Shown here in pieces: positions 1-7,417 of a DNA stretch of 9,757 nucleotides. Source of the stretch: Campylobacter sp. UBA1713 (GTDB lineage: Bacteria > Campylobacterota > Campylobacteria > Campylobacterales > Campylobacteraceae); assembly GCA_002317305.1 (NCBI GenBank), contig DCIZ01000014.1:1-9757 (forward strand), read 5' to 3'. Positions within the stretch are counted from its first letter, which is position 1. Each line of letters begins with the position of its first letter. Under the pieces are notes generated by a model that ran no database searches, had not been told where the DNA came from, and saw nothing but the letters and a program-made list of their open reading frames with translations. Made by a program: the position numbers and the translations under genes.

Positions 1-32
1 CAGCAAAAGCAAATTTAGCCCAGCCGAAATTT

Positions 33-401
33 TTAGCTTCCGACCTTTGAGAGTGCTGCCGTAATAAAACTATCTGCATGAGCACTTTCCAGCAAAGCTT
101 TTGCTTTTTTGATAGACGCTTCGAGCTTACTCTTGTCGCTACCGCCCACAAAAACCGCACCGTTTGCCAGCACGCTCACGCCACTTTCGCCCACGTTTAC
201 ATAGCCCCAGTCTATCGCGATGCTGTCTACACTTCCGTCTGTGTGTTCTACTCGAATCACGCCCGCTTTCAAAAGCGTAACGACACAAACATGCCCTTCT
301 AGCACGCCAAATTCGCCCTCGCTACCAGGCAGCACGACGGATTTGACATCGCCCGAAAAGATCTCGCCCTCCGGTGTAACGATTTGCAAATTTAAACTCA
401 T
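33..401 (-). CDS. atpC: ATP synthase F1 epsilon subunit
   Basis: Epsilon binds gamma and the c ring in the F1Fo central stalk and can inhibit ATP hydrolysis. The 122-residue protein has the epsilon N-terminal beta-sandwich (about residues 1-85), with the typical stretch LPGSEGEFGVLEGH at 24-37, then a short helical C-terminal part (about 90-120) containing KAKALLESA. It is slightly shorter than many epsilon subunits (130-140 residues), so the inhibitory helical arm is compact; this is a length comparison from memory. The start is ATG at 401, preceded by AAGGAG. The upstream atpD stop codon TAA is the first part of that ribosome binding site, and the gap is 10 bp, so translation is probably coupled. 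It is the last gene of the atp cluster in the window. The 32 bases beyond its stop hold no recognisable gene start. Confidence 0.96.
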   Translation of the reverse strand: MSLNLQIVTPEGEIFSGDVKSVVLPGSEGEFGVLEGHVCVVTLLKAGVIRVEHTDGSVDSIAIDWGYVNVGESGVSVLANGAVFVGGSDKSKLEASIKKAKALLESAHADSFITAALSKVGS

Positions 402-411
402 CGCAAACTCC

Positions 412-1818
<1,407 letters not shown>

Positions 1819-1876
1819 TTAAAATTTAGCTAACTCATTTTTGCTGTGTGTTTTTGTGCTACGTGAATTTTTGTGC

Positions 1877-1897
1877 AAATTCGCTTTTTGTAAATTT
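1877..1897. repeat. Degenerate copy of the intergenic repeat core
   Basis: The 21 bases here match the 22-base core AAATTCGC...AAATTT seen exactly at 4544-4565 and 4756-4777 (and inverted at 9736-9757), with a single C deleted in the middle. No heptamer array flanks it, so it looks like a decayed remnant, or a chance match favoured by the AT-rich spacer. The near identity over 21 positions makes chance less likely. Confidence 0.6.
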
Positions 1898-1907
1898 GCG
1901 TCTTTTT

Positions 1908-1926
1908 TTAAAGCATCTCTAAAAAC
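1908..1926 (+). repeat. Lone MITE-end-like sequence
   Basis: TTAA is followed by AGCATCTCTAAAAAC. Fourteen consecutive bases, GCATCTCTAAAAAC, equal the left end of the element at 6335, and TTAA precedes both. The interior to the right does not resemble that element and no opposite end is present before atpG. It may be a truncated element, an excision scar, or coincidence. Confidence 0.4.
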
Positions 1927-2030
1927 AAACTATAAACCCGCGCGTTGGACTTTTTTGTAAAATTCAAAATTTACACCAGCACGCCCAAAAATTCGCACCA
2001 AACAAAAACAAAACACACCGCTTTACGCCA

Positions 2031-2909
2031 CTACTTCATACTCTCCACACCGCTGATGATCTCGATGAGCTCAGTTGTGATGCTCTCCTGTCTTGCTTTG
2101 TTGTAAGCGAGGTTAAGATTCGCCGCACGCTCCTTTGCGTTGTTTGTCGCGTTGTCCATCGCCTGCATGCGTGAGCTGTGCTCAGCCGCAAGCGAATCTA
2201 CAAGCGCATAATACGCCGAATATTCGACATATTTTTTCATCAACTCCTCGAGCAAATTTGCATCTTCGGGCTCGACCTCTAGTAGCGACTCGCCCACGCC
2301 ACTCTCCTCTACACTCGGCAAAGCAACAGGTGCTATGTCTGCCACTTTTAGCTCTTGGGTGATCATGTTTAGGTAGCCGTTGTGAACTAAAACCACCTTG
2401 TCCGTGATGCCCGCCTCAAAGTCTTTGACCGCCGCACCTATAACCTCGACCGCTTTTTCGTAAGTCGGCGCTGAACTATATCCACGATACTCTTTAAGCA
2501 CCTCATATCCACAAAAACCAAAAAACTCTATGCCCTTTTTGCCAACCGCATGAAGTCGCACCTTTACGCCCTCGCTCTCAAATTTAGCTATGAGCCCACG
2601 AACTGCCTTTATGGTCGCTACGTTAAAACCGCCGCAAAGTCCCTTGTCCGCCGTTACAAAGACGATGTCAGCCGTCTTTACCACCAAACTCGTGTCAAAG
2701 AATCTGCTGTTGTTGCTACCGTTTTGGTTGAGTTTTAGCGCGATTTCGCTTATCACTTGACTGATCTTTTGTGCGTAGAGTTTTGACGCACGCGCCGCCT
2801 CTTCTGCCTTTTTTAGCTTTGCAGTCGAAACGAGCTTCATCGCTTTTGTCGTTTTTTGAGTGTTTAAGACGCTTTTTATCTTTCTCTTAATCTCTTTCAA
2901 ATTTGACAT
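2031..2909 (-). CDS. atpG: ATP synthase F1 gamma subunit
   Basis: Gamma is the rotor shaft inside the alpha3beta3 hexamer; its turning drives the binding changes that make ATP. The 292-residue length is typical. The N-terminal helix (about 1-55, with [17 protein letters not shown] and [12 protein letters not shown]) and the C-terminal helix ending in [16 protein letters not shown] (277-292) are the conserved coiled-coil shaft. The region between is the more variable Rossmann-like domain, with DKGLCGGFN near its start. The start is ATG at 2909 and the ribosome binding site is modest (AAGGG). It follows atpA by 16 bp and is separated from atpD by a repeat-bearing spacer. Confidence 0.98.
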   Translation of the reverse strand: MSNLKEIKRKIKSVLNTQKTTKAMKLVSTAKLKKAEEAARASKLYAQKISQVISEIALKLNQNGSNNSRFFDTSLVVKTADIVFVTADKGLCGGFNVATIKAVRGLIAKFESEGVKVRLHAVGKKGIEFFGFCGYEVLKEYRGYSSAPTYEKAVEVIGAAVKDFEAGITDKVVLVHNGYLNMITQELKVADIAPVALPSVEESGVGESLLEVEPEDANLLEELMKKYVEYSAYYALVDSLAAEHSSRMQAMDNATNNAKERAANLNLAYNKARQESITTELIEIISGVESMK

Positions 2910-2925
2910 TTCAAACCCTTAAAAG

Positions 2926-4443
2926 TTATTTTTCACTAAACGTTGCCTTAAACTCATCAAGTGCTTTTAGTAGCAACTTCTCACCTTCGGCGTCTATCGC
3001 TTTTGTGTTTCTAATGTTCTCGAAAATAGAAGGATATTTCGCCTCTATGTAAGGGTAAAGCTCCGCTTCAAATTTGCCTACACTCGCTGGTGCTATGTCG
3101 TCTAGGTAGCCCTTGCTTCCAGCATAAATGATGACTATCTGTTTTTCGACTGCTAGTGGCGAGTAAGGTGGCTGTTTTAGCACCTCAACCATGCGTTGTC
3201 CGCGCTCAAGCTGCTTGCGACTACTCTCATCAAGGTCGCTCGCAAACTGCGCAAAAGCCTGCAACTCTCTGTATTGAGCTAGCTCCAAACGGAGAGTTCC
3301 TGCGACTTTTTTGATGGCTTTTATCTGCGCTGAGCCACCAACTCTACTAACACTTAGTCCTACGTTTATAGCTGGACGGATGCCCGAGTTAAAGAGGTCA
3401 GTCTCTAAAAAGATCTGTCCATCTGTAATAGAAATTACGTTTGTCGGTATGTAGGCAGAGACGTCGCCCGCTTGTGTCTCAATGATAGGAAGTGCCGTTA
3501 GACTGCCCGCTCCTAGCTCGTCATTTAGCTTGCTAGCACGCTCAAGCAAACGTGAGTGAATGTAGAAAACATCGCCCGGATACGCCTCACGCCCTGGCGG
3601 TCTTCGCAAAATGAGGCTCATCTCGCGGTAAGCCACCGCATGCTTGCTTAGGTCATCGTAAACGATAAGCGCATGTTTGCCGTTGTCTCTAAAATACTCG
3701 CCCATCGTAACGCCTGCATATGGTGCTATGTATTGTAAAGCCGCCGCTTCTGACGCACTAGCACAAACGACTATGGTGTAGTCCATCGCGCCATGCTCTT
3801 GTAGCTTTTTGACTACACTTGCCACAGTTGACTGCTTTTGACCGATGGCGACGTAGATGCACGTAACACCCTGACCTTTTTGGTTTATGATGGTGTCTAT
3901 AGCAACCGTTGTCTTGCCTGTTTGGCGGTCGCCAATGATGAGCTCACGCTGTCCACGCCCAATAGGAACTAGCGCATCGATGGCTTTTAACCCAGTTTGA
4001 AGTGGCTCATGCACGCTCTTTCTAGCCATGATTCCTTTTGCTTTTTCCTCGATGAATCTACTTTCGCTAGACTCCACCGCGCCTTTGCCGTCAAGCGGCT
4101 CGCCAAGCGAATTTACCACACGCCCCACAAGCCCTTCGCCAACTGGCACGCTAAGAAGTTTGCCAAGTCGCTTTACACTACTGCCCTCTTTTATGCCAGT
4201 AGCACTTCCTAGCACAACCACGCCCACGCTACTCTCGTTTAGGTTCATAGCAAAACCTTTTGCGCCACTCTCAAACTCCACCATCTCGCTTGCCATGACG
4301 TTTTTAAGCCCATAAACATTTGCTACGCCGTCAGCTACAGAGATGACTCGTCCAGTCTCATCAATGTCAACTTTTAGTTCAAAACCATCGATGCGCTCTT
4401 TGATAATGCTGCTGATCTCGTCAGCTTTTAACTTCGCACTCAC
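2926..4443 (-). CDS. atpA: ATP synthase F1 alpha subunit, GTG start
   Basis: Alpha carries the non-catalytic nucleotide sites of F1 and supplies the arginine finger to the catalytic sites on beta. With the start chosen here the protein has 505 residues. Motifs are Walker A GDRQTGKT (171-178), the family signature [10 protein letters not shown] (357-366), and the arginine finger in SRVGG (R367). An in-frame ATG at 4458 would add five residues (MKERV), but that ATG overlaps the ribosome binding site AAGGAGAG, which sits 4 bases before GTG at 4443. Translation from GTG gives the usual N-terminus [12 protein letters not shown], so GTG is the better start. The gene stands 384 bp downstream of atpH, an abnormal distance for this cluster, with repeats between. 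Its stop lies 16 bp before atpG. Confidence 0.98.
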   Translation of the reverse strand: MSAKLKADEISSIIKERIDGFELKVDIDETGRVISVADGVANVYGLKNVMASEMVEFESGAKGFAMNLNESSVGVVVLGSATGIKEGSSVKRLGKLLSVPVGEGLVGRVVNSLGEPLDGKGAVESSESRFIEEKAKGIMARKSVHEPLQTGLKAIDALVPIGRGQRELIIGDRQTGKTTVAIDTIINQKGQGVTCIYVAIGQKQSTVASVVKKLQEHGAMDYTIVVCASASEAAALQYIAPYAGVTMGEYFRDNGKHALIVYDDLSKHAVAYREMSLILRRPPGREAYPGDVFYIHSRLLERASKLNDELGAGSLTALPIIETQAGDVSAYIPTNVISITDGQIFLETDLFNSGIRPAINVGLSVSRVGGSAQIKAIKKVAGTLRLELAQYRELQAFAQFASDLDESSRKQLERGQRMVEVLKQPPYSPLAVEKQIVIIYAGSKGYLDDIAPASVGKFEAELYPYIEAKYPSIFENIRNTKAIDAEGEKLLLKALDEFKATFSEK

Positions 4444-4458
4444 TACTCTCTCCTTCAT
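4443..4458 (-). promoter_or_regulatory. atpA ribosome binding site overlapping an upstream ATG
   Basis: Read on the minus strand the site is ATGAAGGAGAGAGTAG followed by TG. AAGGAGAG is well placed for the GTG at 4443, while the ATG at 4458 overlaps the site itself and has no good ribosome binding site of its own. This decides the start in favour of GTG. Confidence 0.85.
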
Positions 4459-4497
4459 TTAAATTTTTTTAAAATAATAAATTTGGTTTTCGCGTTC

Positions 4498-4539
4498 GGA
4501 AAACAGAATGCGGAAAACAAAACGCAAAAAACAGAATTT
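4498..4539 (+). repeat. Degenerate heptamer array A
   Basis: Six tandem 7-bp units read GGAAAAC, AGAATGC, GGAAAAC, AAAACGC, AAAAAAC, AGAATTT. The loose consensus is RGAAWRC. The array runs directly into the first core copy. The 7-bp period and non-coding position recall the short tandemly repeated heptamers described in cyanobacteria, but that is analogy only. Confidence 0.75.
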
Positions 4540-4585
4540 CACAAAATTCGCTTTTTCGTAAATTTTACAAATTTCTGCCCTCTGC
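4528..4585 (+). repeat. 58-bp direct repeat, copy 1
   Basis: These 58 bases recur exactly at 4740-4797, a shift of 212 bp. The centre (4533-4576) is an imperfect palindrome: it starts AGAATTTCACAAAATTCGC and its reverse complement starts AGAAATTTGTAAAATTTACG. Heptamers flank it and point inwards from both sides. Perfect identity of two non-coding copies suggests recent duplication or gene conversion. Confidence 0.9.
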
Positions 4586-4611
4586 CATCCGTTTTCAGTT
4601 TTCAGTTTTCA
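4577..4611 (-). repeat. Degenerate heptamer array B
   Basis: Read on the plus strand the units are GCCCTCT, GCCATCC, GTTTTCA, GTTTTCA, GTTTTCA. On the minus strand these are AGAGGGC, GGATGGC and three TGAAAAC, the same purine-rich family as array A in opposite orientation. Three identical units in a row indicate recent slippage or duplication. Confidence 0.75.
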
Positions 4612-4623
4612 AAAAATGGGGTC

Positions 4624-4643
4624 GCAGGGGCGTTAGCCCCCGC
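4624..4643. repeat. G+C-rich hairpin with GTTA loop
   Basis: GGGGC and GCCCC pair around the loop GTTA. After one A/C mismatch two more pairs (GC with GC) extend the stem. No T run follows on either strand, so it is not a standard intrinsic terminator. Confidence 0.7.
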
Positions 4644-4649
4644 CACCAC

Positions 4650-4704
4650 GTCCCTCGCCACGTTTTCTTTGAGCTTTTAGCGAAAAGAAAACGTGGTGAG
4701 GGAC
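4650..4704. repeat. 21-bp-stem hairpin between atpH and atpA
   Basis: The left arm (4650-4670, GTCCCTCGCC then ACGTTTTCTTT) pairs with the right arm (4684-4704, AAAGAAAACG then TGGTGAGGGAC). Twenty of 21 pairs are Watson-Crick, and the one exception (C with A on the minus-strand transcript, G with U on the plus-strand transcript) is a wobble only on the latter. The loop is 13 bases. In the atp transcript this would be a very stable stem, able to slow exonucleases or to be cut by RNase III. Confidence 0.85.
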
Positions 4705-4708
4705 AAAT

Positions 4709-4726
4709 AAAAAGCGTTAGCTTTTT
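4709..4726. terminator. Possible weak bidirectional terminator
   Basis: AAAAAGC and GCTTTTT pair perfectly around GTTA, so either strand ends in a run of five Ts. Only two of the seven pairs are G-C, so the stem is weak. If active on the minus strand it would lower transcription from atpH into atpA. The essential downstream genes argue against full termination. Confidence 0.35.
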
Positions 4727-4730
4727 GTTC

Positions 4731-4744
4731 AGAAAACGGAAAAC
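4731..4744 (+). repeat. Heptamer pair C
   Basis: AGAAAAC and GGAAAAC stand in tandem between the palindromic unit and the second 58-bp copy, in the same orientation as array A. Confidence 0.6.
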
Positions 4745-4797
4745 AGAATTTCACAAAATTCGCTTTTTCGTAAATTTTACAAATTTCTGCCCTCTGC
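4740..4797 (+). repeat. 58-bp direct repeat, copy 2
   Basis: It is identical at all 58 positions to 4528-4585 and in the same orientation. With copy 1 it brackets the palindromic unit, so recombination between the copies would delete that unit and leave one copy. Confidence 0.9.
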
Positions 4798-4830
4798 ATT
4801 TCGCATTCCGCCCTCTGCATTCTGCAACTA
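4789..4830 (-). repeat. Degenerate heptamer array D, abutting the atpH stop
   Basis: Plus-strand units are GCCCTCT, GCATTTC, GCATTCC, GCCCTCT, GCATTCT, GCAACTA; on the minus strand AGAGGGC, GAAATGC, GGAATGC, AGAGGGC, AGAATGC, TAGTTGC. The last unit includes the atpH stop codon (4828-4830), so the array grew or was inserted exactly at the end of that gene. Confidence 0.75.
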
Positions 4831-5355
4831 TATCGCCTTTAGTATATGCTCAACAAGCTGCGATTTTAGCTTCTCGATGCTTACACCTATCTCCACGCCA
4901 AGCCCATCTACGCTAACTTTTGCGCCACTAAACTTCTCCTCGCCTTTTTCCACCTCAACGCTAGCGTTAAATTTGGCTGAAAGGCTCTTTTGGAGGCTCG
5001 CTTTTTGCTCATCACTAAGCGCAAAGTCAGAGAGAAATGTAGCTTCAAATTTGCCATTTTTCACCGCTAACTCTCGCTCAAATTCGCGTGCTATTAGAGG
5101 AATCTCACAAAGCCTTTTGTTTTGCGACAAAACCTTCAAAAAATTTTGAAATTCCCTGCTGTGTCCATCGGCAAAAAGCAAAACCAGCCCCAGCTTTTCG
5201 CCCTCCTCCACATATGGCGAGCCTACTATCTGCCCCAGTTTTGTCTCAAAACAACAAGCCAAAGCCCCCAGCGAGCCCGCCACTTTTTCGTATTCATCGC
5301 TTTTTACCACGTCAAAAAGCGCCTTGACATATTTTTTTGCAACAGTGTTTTCCAT
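4828..5355 (-). CDS. atpH: ATP synthase F1 delta subunit
   Basis: Delta sits on top of F1 and joins the alpha3beta3 head to the b/b' peripheral stalk. The 175-residue length is normal. The N-terminal helical bundle covers about residues 1-105 (start MENTVAKKYVKALFDVVKSD), followed by the smaller C-terminal domain with FEATFLSDFALSDEQKASL and an ending that binds the stalk. Delta is the least conserved F1 subunit, so the assignment rests on its start motif, its length and its place between atpF and atpA. The start is ATG at 5355, whose A is also the last base of the atpF stop (TAATG), so translation is coupled. Downstream a 384-bp repeat-filled spacer separates it from atpA. Confidence 0.95.
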   Translation of the reverse strand: MENTVAKKYVKALFDVVKSDEYEKVAGSLGALACCFETKLGQIVGSPYVEEGEKLGLVLLFADGHSREFQNFLKVLSQNKRLCEIPLIAREFERELAVKNGKFEATFLSDFALSDEQKASLQKSLSAKFNASVEVEKGEEKFSGAKVSVDGLGVEIGVSIEKLKSQLVEHILKAI

Positions 5356-5849
5356 TAGCTAACCTTTTTAAGAATTGAGCCAAAAATCTGCTCGCTAGAA
5401 TTTACACTCGAGTCAAAAATATCGTCCAAAACCGAATTTACCGTCTTTCTAGTCGCCTTTTTCTCCTCGAGCTTTTTCTTCTCTTCAAAACTCTTTGTCA
5501 AATTTGCGACCTCATCTTTTGCCTCTTTTGCCACCTTTTCAGATGCGATTCTAGCTTCGTTTTGTGCCACTTCGACCAAGCTTTTCGCGTCTGCTTCTGC
5601 CTTTGTCAAACGCTTCAAAGCCTCATCTTTCTCTGCTTCGCTCTGCTTTGCCTTTTGTTCAGCCGCACTAAGCCCCGCTGCTATTCGCTCGATTCTAGCG
5701 TTATAAGCTGCGCGAACTGGCTTTGCTATGAGATAGTAGAGAATCCCCGCAAAAATCGCAAAATTTATCACACGAACGACAATGTCTGTGTTTTCGTTGC
5801 TACCACTTGCAAAAGCAACAAACGGAACTAACAAATAGAAAAATTTCAT
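5355..5849 (-). CDS. atpF: ATP synthase Fo b subunit (peripheral stalk)
   Basis: Subunit b anchors the peripheral stalk in the membrane and holds F1 still against rotation. The 164-residue protein has a hydrophobic N-terminus (MKFFYLLVPFVAFASG), which could be a signal peptide as in other epsilonproteobacterial b subunits. A transmembrane segment at about residues 23-42 follows, then a long charged, alanine- and lysine-rich helix (about 45-150) suited to dimerising with b'. The start is ATG at 5849 with a strong AAGGAGGA about 6 bases upstream. The atpF' stop TAA forms the beginning of that site, so the two genes are coupled. It overlaps atpH by one base. Confidence 0.96.
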   Translation of the reverse strand: MKFFYLLVPFVAFASGSNENTDIVVRVINFAIFAGILYYLIAKPVRAAYNARIERIAAGLSAAEQKAKQSEAEKDEALKRLTKAEADAKSLVEVAQNEARIASEKVAKEAKDEVANLTKSFEEKKKLEEKKATRKTVNSVLDDIFDSSVNSSEQIFGSILKKVS

Positions 5850-5864
5850 CTTCTATCCTCCTTA
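5850..5864 (-). promoter_or_regulatory. atpF ribosome binding site overlapping the atpF' stop
   Basis: On the minus strand TAAGGAGGATAGAAG precedes the atpF ATG. The stop codon of atpF' supplies the first three bases, an arrangement that favours re-initiation. The atpD-atpC junction repeats it (TAAGGAG at 408-414). Confidence 0.85.
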
Positions 5865-6284
5865 AATTTGTCTCATTTTTTGCGCCAACGCCTCTTTAAA
5901 CTCTGGCGAATTTTGGACTAGCAAGCCTCTCAACTCCTGCTGCTGGCTGGCTAGGTCTGCCTCAAATTTGGCGTAACTCTCTGCTATCTCTGCCTTTTTT
6001 GCATCGACTATCTTTTGAGCCGACAGCTTAGCCGCCTCAAGCGCTTCACTCTTTATGGCTGCTGCTTTGTCGCGTGCTTCTTTTAGTATAGAAGTTCGTT
6101 TGGCTTCTAGCTCTTTGACGGTTTGAGCCGCCGACTCCGCCTCTGTGTCGCCTTTTGCAAGGAGCTTTGCACGCTCGTCCATAAATGCAACAAGTGGCTT
6201 ATAGACGACACAGTTTAGGACAAAGATCAACGCCAAAAAGAGCACGATCGTTATCAAAAGCAACAACGGATGAATCTCTAACAT
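5862..6284 (-). CDS. atpF': ATP synthase Fo b' subunit (peripheral stalk)
   Basis: Subunit b' pairs with b in the peripheral stalk of bacteria that have two different b-type subunits, including Campylobacter. The 140-residue protein has one N-terminal transmembrane helix (about residues 6-28) followed by YKPLVAFMDERAKLL, the usual b-type motif just after the membrane, and then a long amphipathic helix rich in A, E and K. The start is ATG at 6284 with AAAGGA about 6 bases upstream. It is the first gene of the atp block. A MITE-like element lies between it and parB, with its near end 50 bp upstream of this start, so atpF' may rely on a promoter in or beside that element. Confidence 0.94.
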   Translation of the reverse strand: MLEIHPLLLLITIVLFLALIFVLNCVVYKPLVAFMDERAKLLAKGDTEAESAAQTVKELEAKRTSILKEARDKAAAIKSEALEAAKLSAQKIVDAKKAEIAESYAKFEADLASQQQELRGLLVQNSPEFKEALAQKMRQI

Positions 6285-6302
6285 AAGAATTCCTTTCTAA
6301 AA

Positions 6303-6317
6303 ATTTTAACTCAAAAT
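6303..6317 (-). promoter_or_regulatory. Candidate promoter for atpF'
   Basis: On the minus strand ATTTTGAGTTAAAAT gives a TAAAAT -10 box after a TTTTG stretch, close to the Campylobacter sigma-70 pattern (T-run with G near -16, then TAnnnT). It would give a leader of only about 13 bases. The spacer is AT-rich, so chance matches are common. Confidence 0.3.
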
Positions 6318-6390
6318 CAAATTTACAAATTTAAGGGCATCTCTAAAAACCAGTTTGGCTTGATTTTAAAGAAACATCGGCTACGCCGAG

Positions 6391-6418
6391 CACTTCGCTT
6401 GTTTTGCGGAGTGTTTTT
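6391..6418 (+). terminator. Possible weak terminator inside the MITE (plus strand)
   Basis: CACTTCGC pairs with GCGGAGTG (one wobble) around TTGTTTT, and TTTTT follows at 6414-6418. It would act on plus-strand, that is antisense, transcription. No plus-strand gene lies nearby, so its use is unclear. Confidence 0.3.
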
Positions 6419-6465
6419 AGCGAATTTTTGTTTTAAAATGAGGATAATACTGTCGTATTTGACGA

Positions 6466-6481
6466 ATTTTAAGGCAAAAAA
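6466..6481 (-). promoter_or_regulatory. Candidate outward promoter inside the MITE
   Basis: On the minus strand TTTTTTGCCTTAAAAT joins a T-run plus G to a TAAAAT -10 box, the arrangement reported for Campylobacter sigma-70 promoters. It points toward atpF'. If real, the element would bring its own promoter for the ATP synthase genes. Confidence 0.35.
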
Positions 6482-6556
6482 GCGCAAAAACAAATGCAAA
6501 AGCAAGCCACCCAAATTTATTTAAATGGTTTTTTAGAGGTGCCCTTAACACCAAAC

Positions 6557-7417
6557 TCACCCAAGCCGACCTATAAACTTCACTATCTCGTCAGCATCTT
6601 TAAACCCAAAAGAGATGTTTTTGTTTACAACCTTTGCTGTGATGCCCATCTTGCTAAGTGCCATTTTTAGCTGCATCATTTTGTTGTTGTAGCGAATTTC
6701 ATCGTTTAGCACCTCCAAAGTCGTCTCGGTTTTGTTTTTCATCTTTTTTACGAGAAGTTCAGTTTGGCGGACATTTAGCTTTTGCCCTATGATGCTATCT
6801 ACCACCGTCTTTTCATCTCTGTTACTAAGCCCCACTATGACCTTTGCATGACCTTGTGTTATCTGCCCTTCCTCTATGAGCGCCTGCGTGTTTTCGTCTA
6901 GGTTTAAAAGCCGCATGGTGTTTGTTATCTGCGCACGGCTCTTTTTGACGATGTTGGCAAGTGCCTCTTGCGTTATCTTGTATTCATCTATGAGCTCTTT
7001 GTAAGAGTTAGCTAGCTCAATAGGCGTAAGATTCTCACGCTGAATGTTCTCGATGAGTGCCAACTCACGCAAATTTTTGTCGCCAAGATCTGCGATGATG
7101 GCACGAATTTTGCTAGCGCCAGAAATTTTGCTCGCCCTGTAACGCCGCTCGCCCGCTATAAGCGTAAAGTTGCCATTTTCTGCCCGCATGACTACTATAG
7201 GCTGAATGAGTCCATGTCGCTCGATGCTCTCAGCAAGCTCTTTTAAAGACTCCTCGTCAAAGTGTTTTCGCGGTTGAAACGGGTTTGGCTTTATCCGTGA
7301 AAGCTCTATCTCATCTACCCGAACAGTCGCACTACCTACGCTAAGCTCTCTGCTGTAAGAGTCCTCCACGTCAGCCAAAATCGCATCCAATCCTCTACCA
7401 AGTGCTCTTTTTGCCAT
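6557..7417 (-). CDS. parB: Chromosome-partitioning protein ParB (CTP-dependent clamp)
   Basis: ParB binds parS sites, loads onto DNA as a CTP-dependent sliding clamp and works with ParA to separate chromosome origins. The 286-residue protein begins MAKRALGRGLDAIL, a typical ParB N-terminus that contacts ParA. It has NPFQPRKHF (45-53), the CTP-binding motif GERRYRA (89-95), ENIQRENLTPIE (123-134), a helix-turn-helix at about 148-171, and a C-terminal dimerisation region. A longer frame would start at 7516, but it runs 100 bases into parA and adds residues foreign to the family. The ATG at 7417 overlaps the parA stop by one base (TGATG) and has AGGAAG upstream, so it is the better start. Translation is coupled to parA. 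Confidence 0.97.
   Translation of the reverse strand: MAKRALGRGLDAILADVEDSYSRELSVGSATVRVDEIELSRIKPNPFQPRKHFDEESLKELAESIERHGLIQPIVVMRAENGNFTLIAGERRYRASKISGASKIRAIIADLGDKNLRELALIENIQRENLTPIELANSYKELIDEYKITQEALANIVKKSRAQITNTMRLLNLDENTQALIEEGQITQGHAKVIVGLSNRDEKTVVDSIIGQKLNVRQTELLVKKMKNKTETTLEVLNDEIRYNNKMMQLKMALSKMGITAKVVNKNISFGFKDADEIVKFIGRLG

Larger units (their letters stand above)
4612..4730. repeat. Palindromic unit with three hairpins (REP/BIME-like)
   Basis: This 119-bp block lies between arrays B and C. It holds, in order, a G+C-rich hairpin with a GTTA loop (4624-4643), a 21-bp near-perfect stem (4650-4704), and an A/T hairpin, again with a GTTA loop (4709-4726). Both outer hairpins are built on the same GCGTTAGC centre. 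The block is much richer in G+C than its surroundings on its left side. No reading frame across it looks coding. The shape recalls bacterial interspersed palindromic elements. I cannot name the family without a search. Confidence 0.7.
4444..4827. other. atpH-atpA spacer built from repeats
   Basis: This 384-bp gap is almost wholly repetitive. From left to right it holds an AT-rich leader just upstream of atpA (4444-4497), plus-strand heptamers (4498-4539), a core, minus-strand heptamers (4577-4611), a palindromic unit (4612-4730), two plus-strand heptamers (4731-4744), a second core, and minus-strand heptamers (4789-4827) reaching the atpH stop. An open frame covers part of it but crosses the palindromes, so I do not call a gene. 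A TATTAT at 4474-4479 (minus strand) could be a weak -10 box for atpA, but has no clear upstream element. Confidence 0.85.
6335..6544. mobile_element. MITE-like element with terminal inverted repeats and TTAA flanks
   Basis: The 210-bp element starts GGGCATCTCTAAAAACC (6335-6351) and ends GGTTTTTTAGAGGTGCCC (6527-6544). The reverse complement of the right end matches the left end at 14 of the first 15 positions. TTAA directly flanks both sides (6331-6334 and 6545-6548), as expected for a target duplication. TTAA also fits the YTAR target described for some IS5-family elements, but family assignment is inference. Further in, both ends contain GGCTTG. No transposase is present; a 63-codon minus-strand frame over the element has no recognisable domain. 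It would be a deletion derivative mobilised in trans. It separates parB from the atp block. Confidence 0.75.

Noticed and set aside
4483..4680. Plus-strand open frame of 65 codons in the atpH-atpA spacer.
   Set aside because: It is made of heptamers, the core and half of the palindromic unit; it has no ribosome binding site and shows no protein-like composition.
4528..4797. Direct repeats with an intervening block considered as a CRISPR remnant.
   Set aside because: There are only two copies, the repeat is too long (58 bp), the spacing (212 bp) is wrong, and no cas genes are present.
5562..5831. Plus-strand open frame opposite atpF (and similar frames opposite the other atp genes).
   Set aside because: It is the antisense shadow of a well-supported gene, with cysteine-rich, unlikely composition and no ribosome binding site.
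6323..6514. A 63-codon minus-strand open frame lying over the MITE.
   Set aside because: It starts within the element and ends in the spacer beyond it, has no recognisable domain or good ribosome binding site, and is best seen as chance within a transposase-less element.
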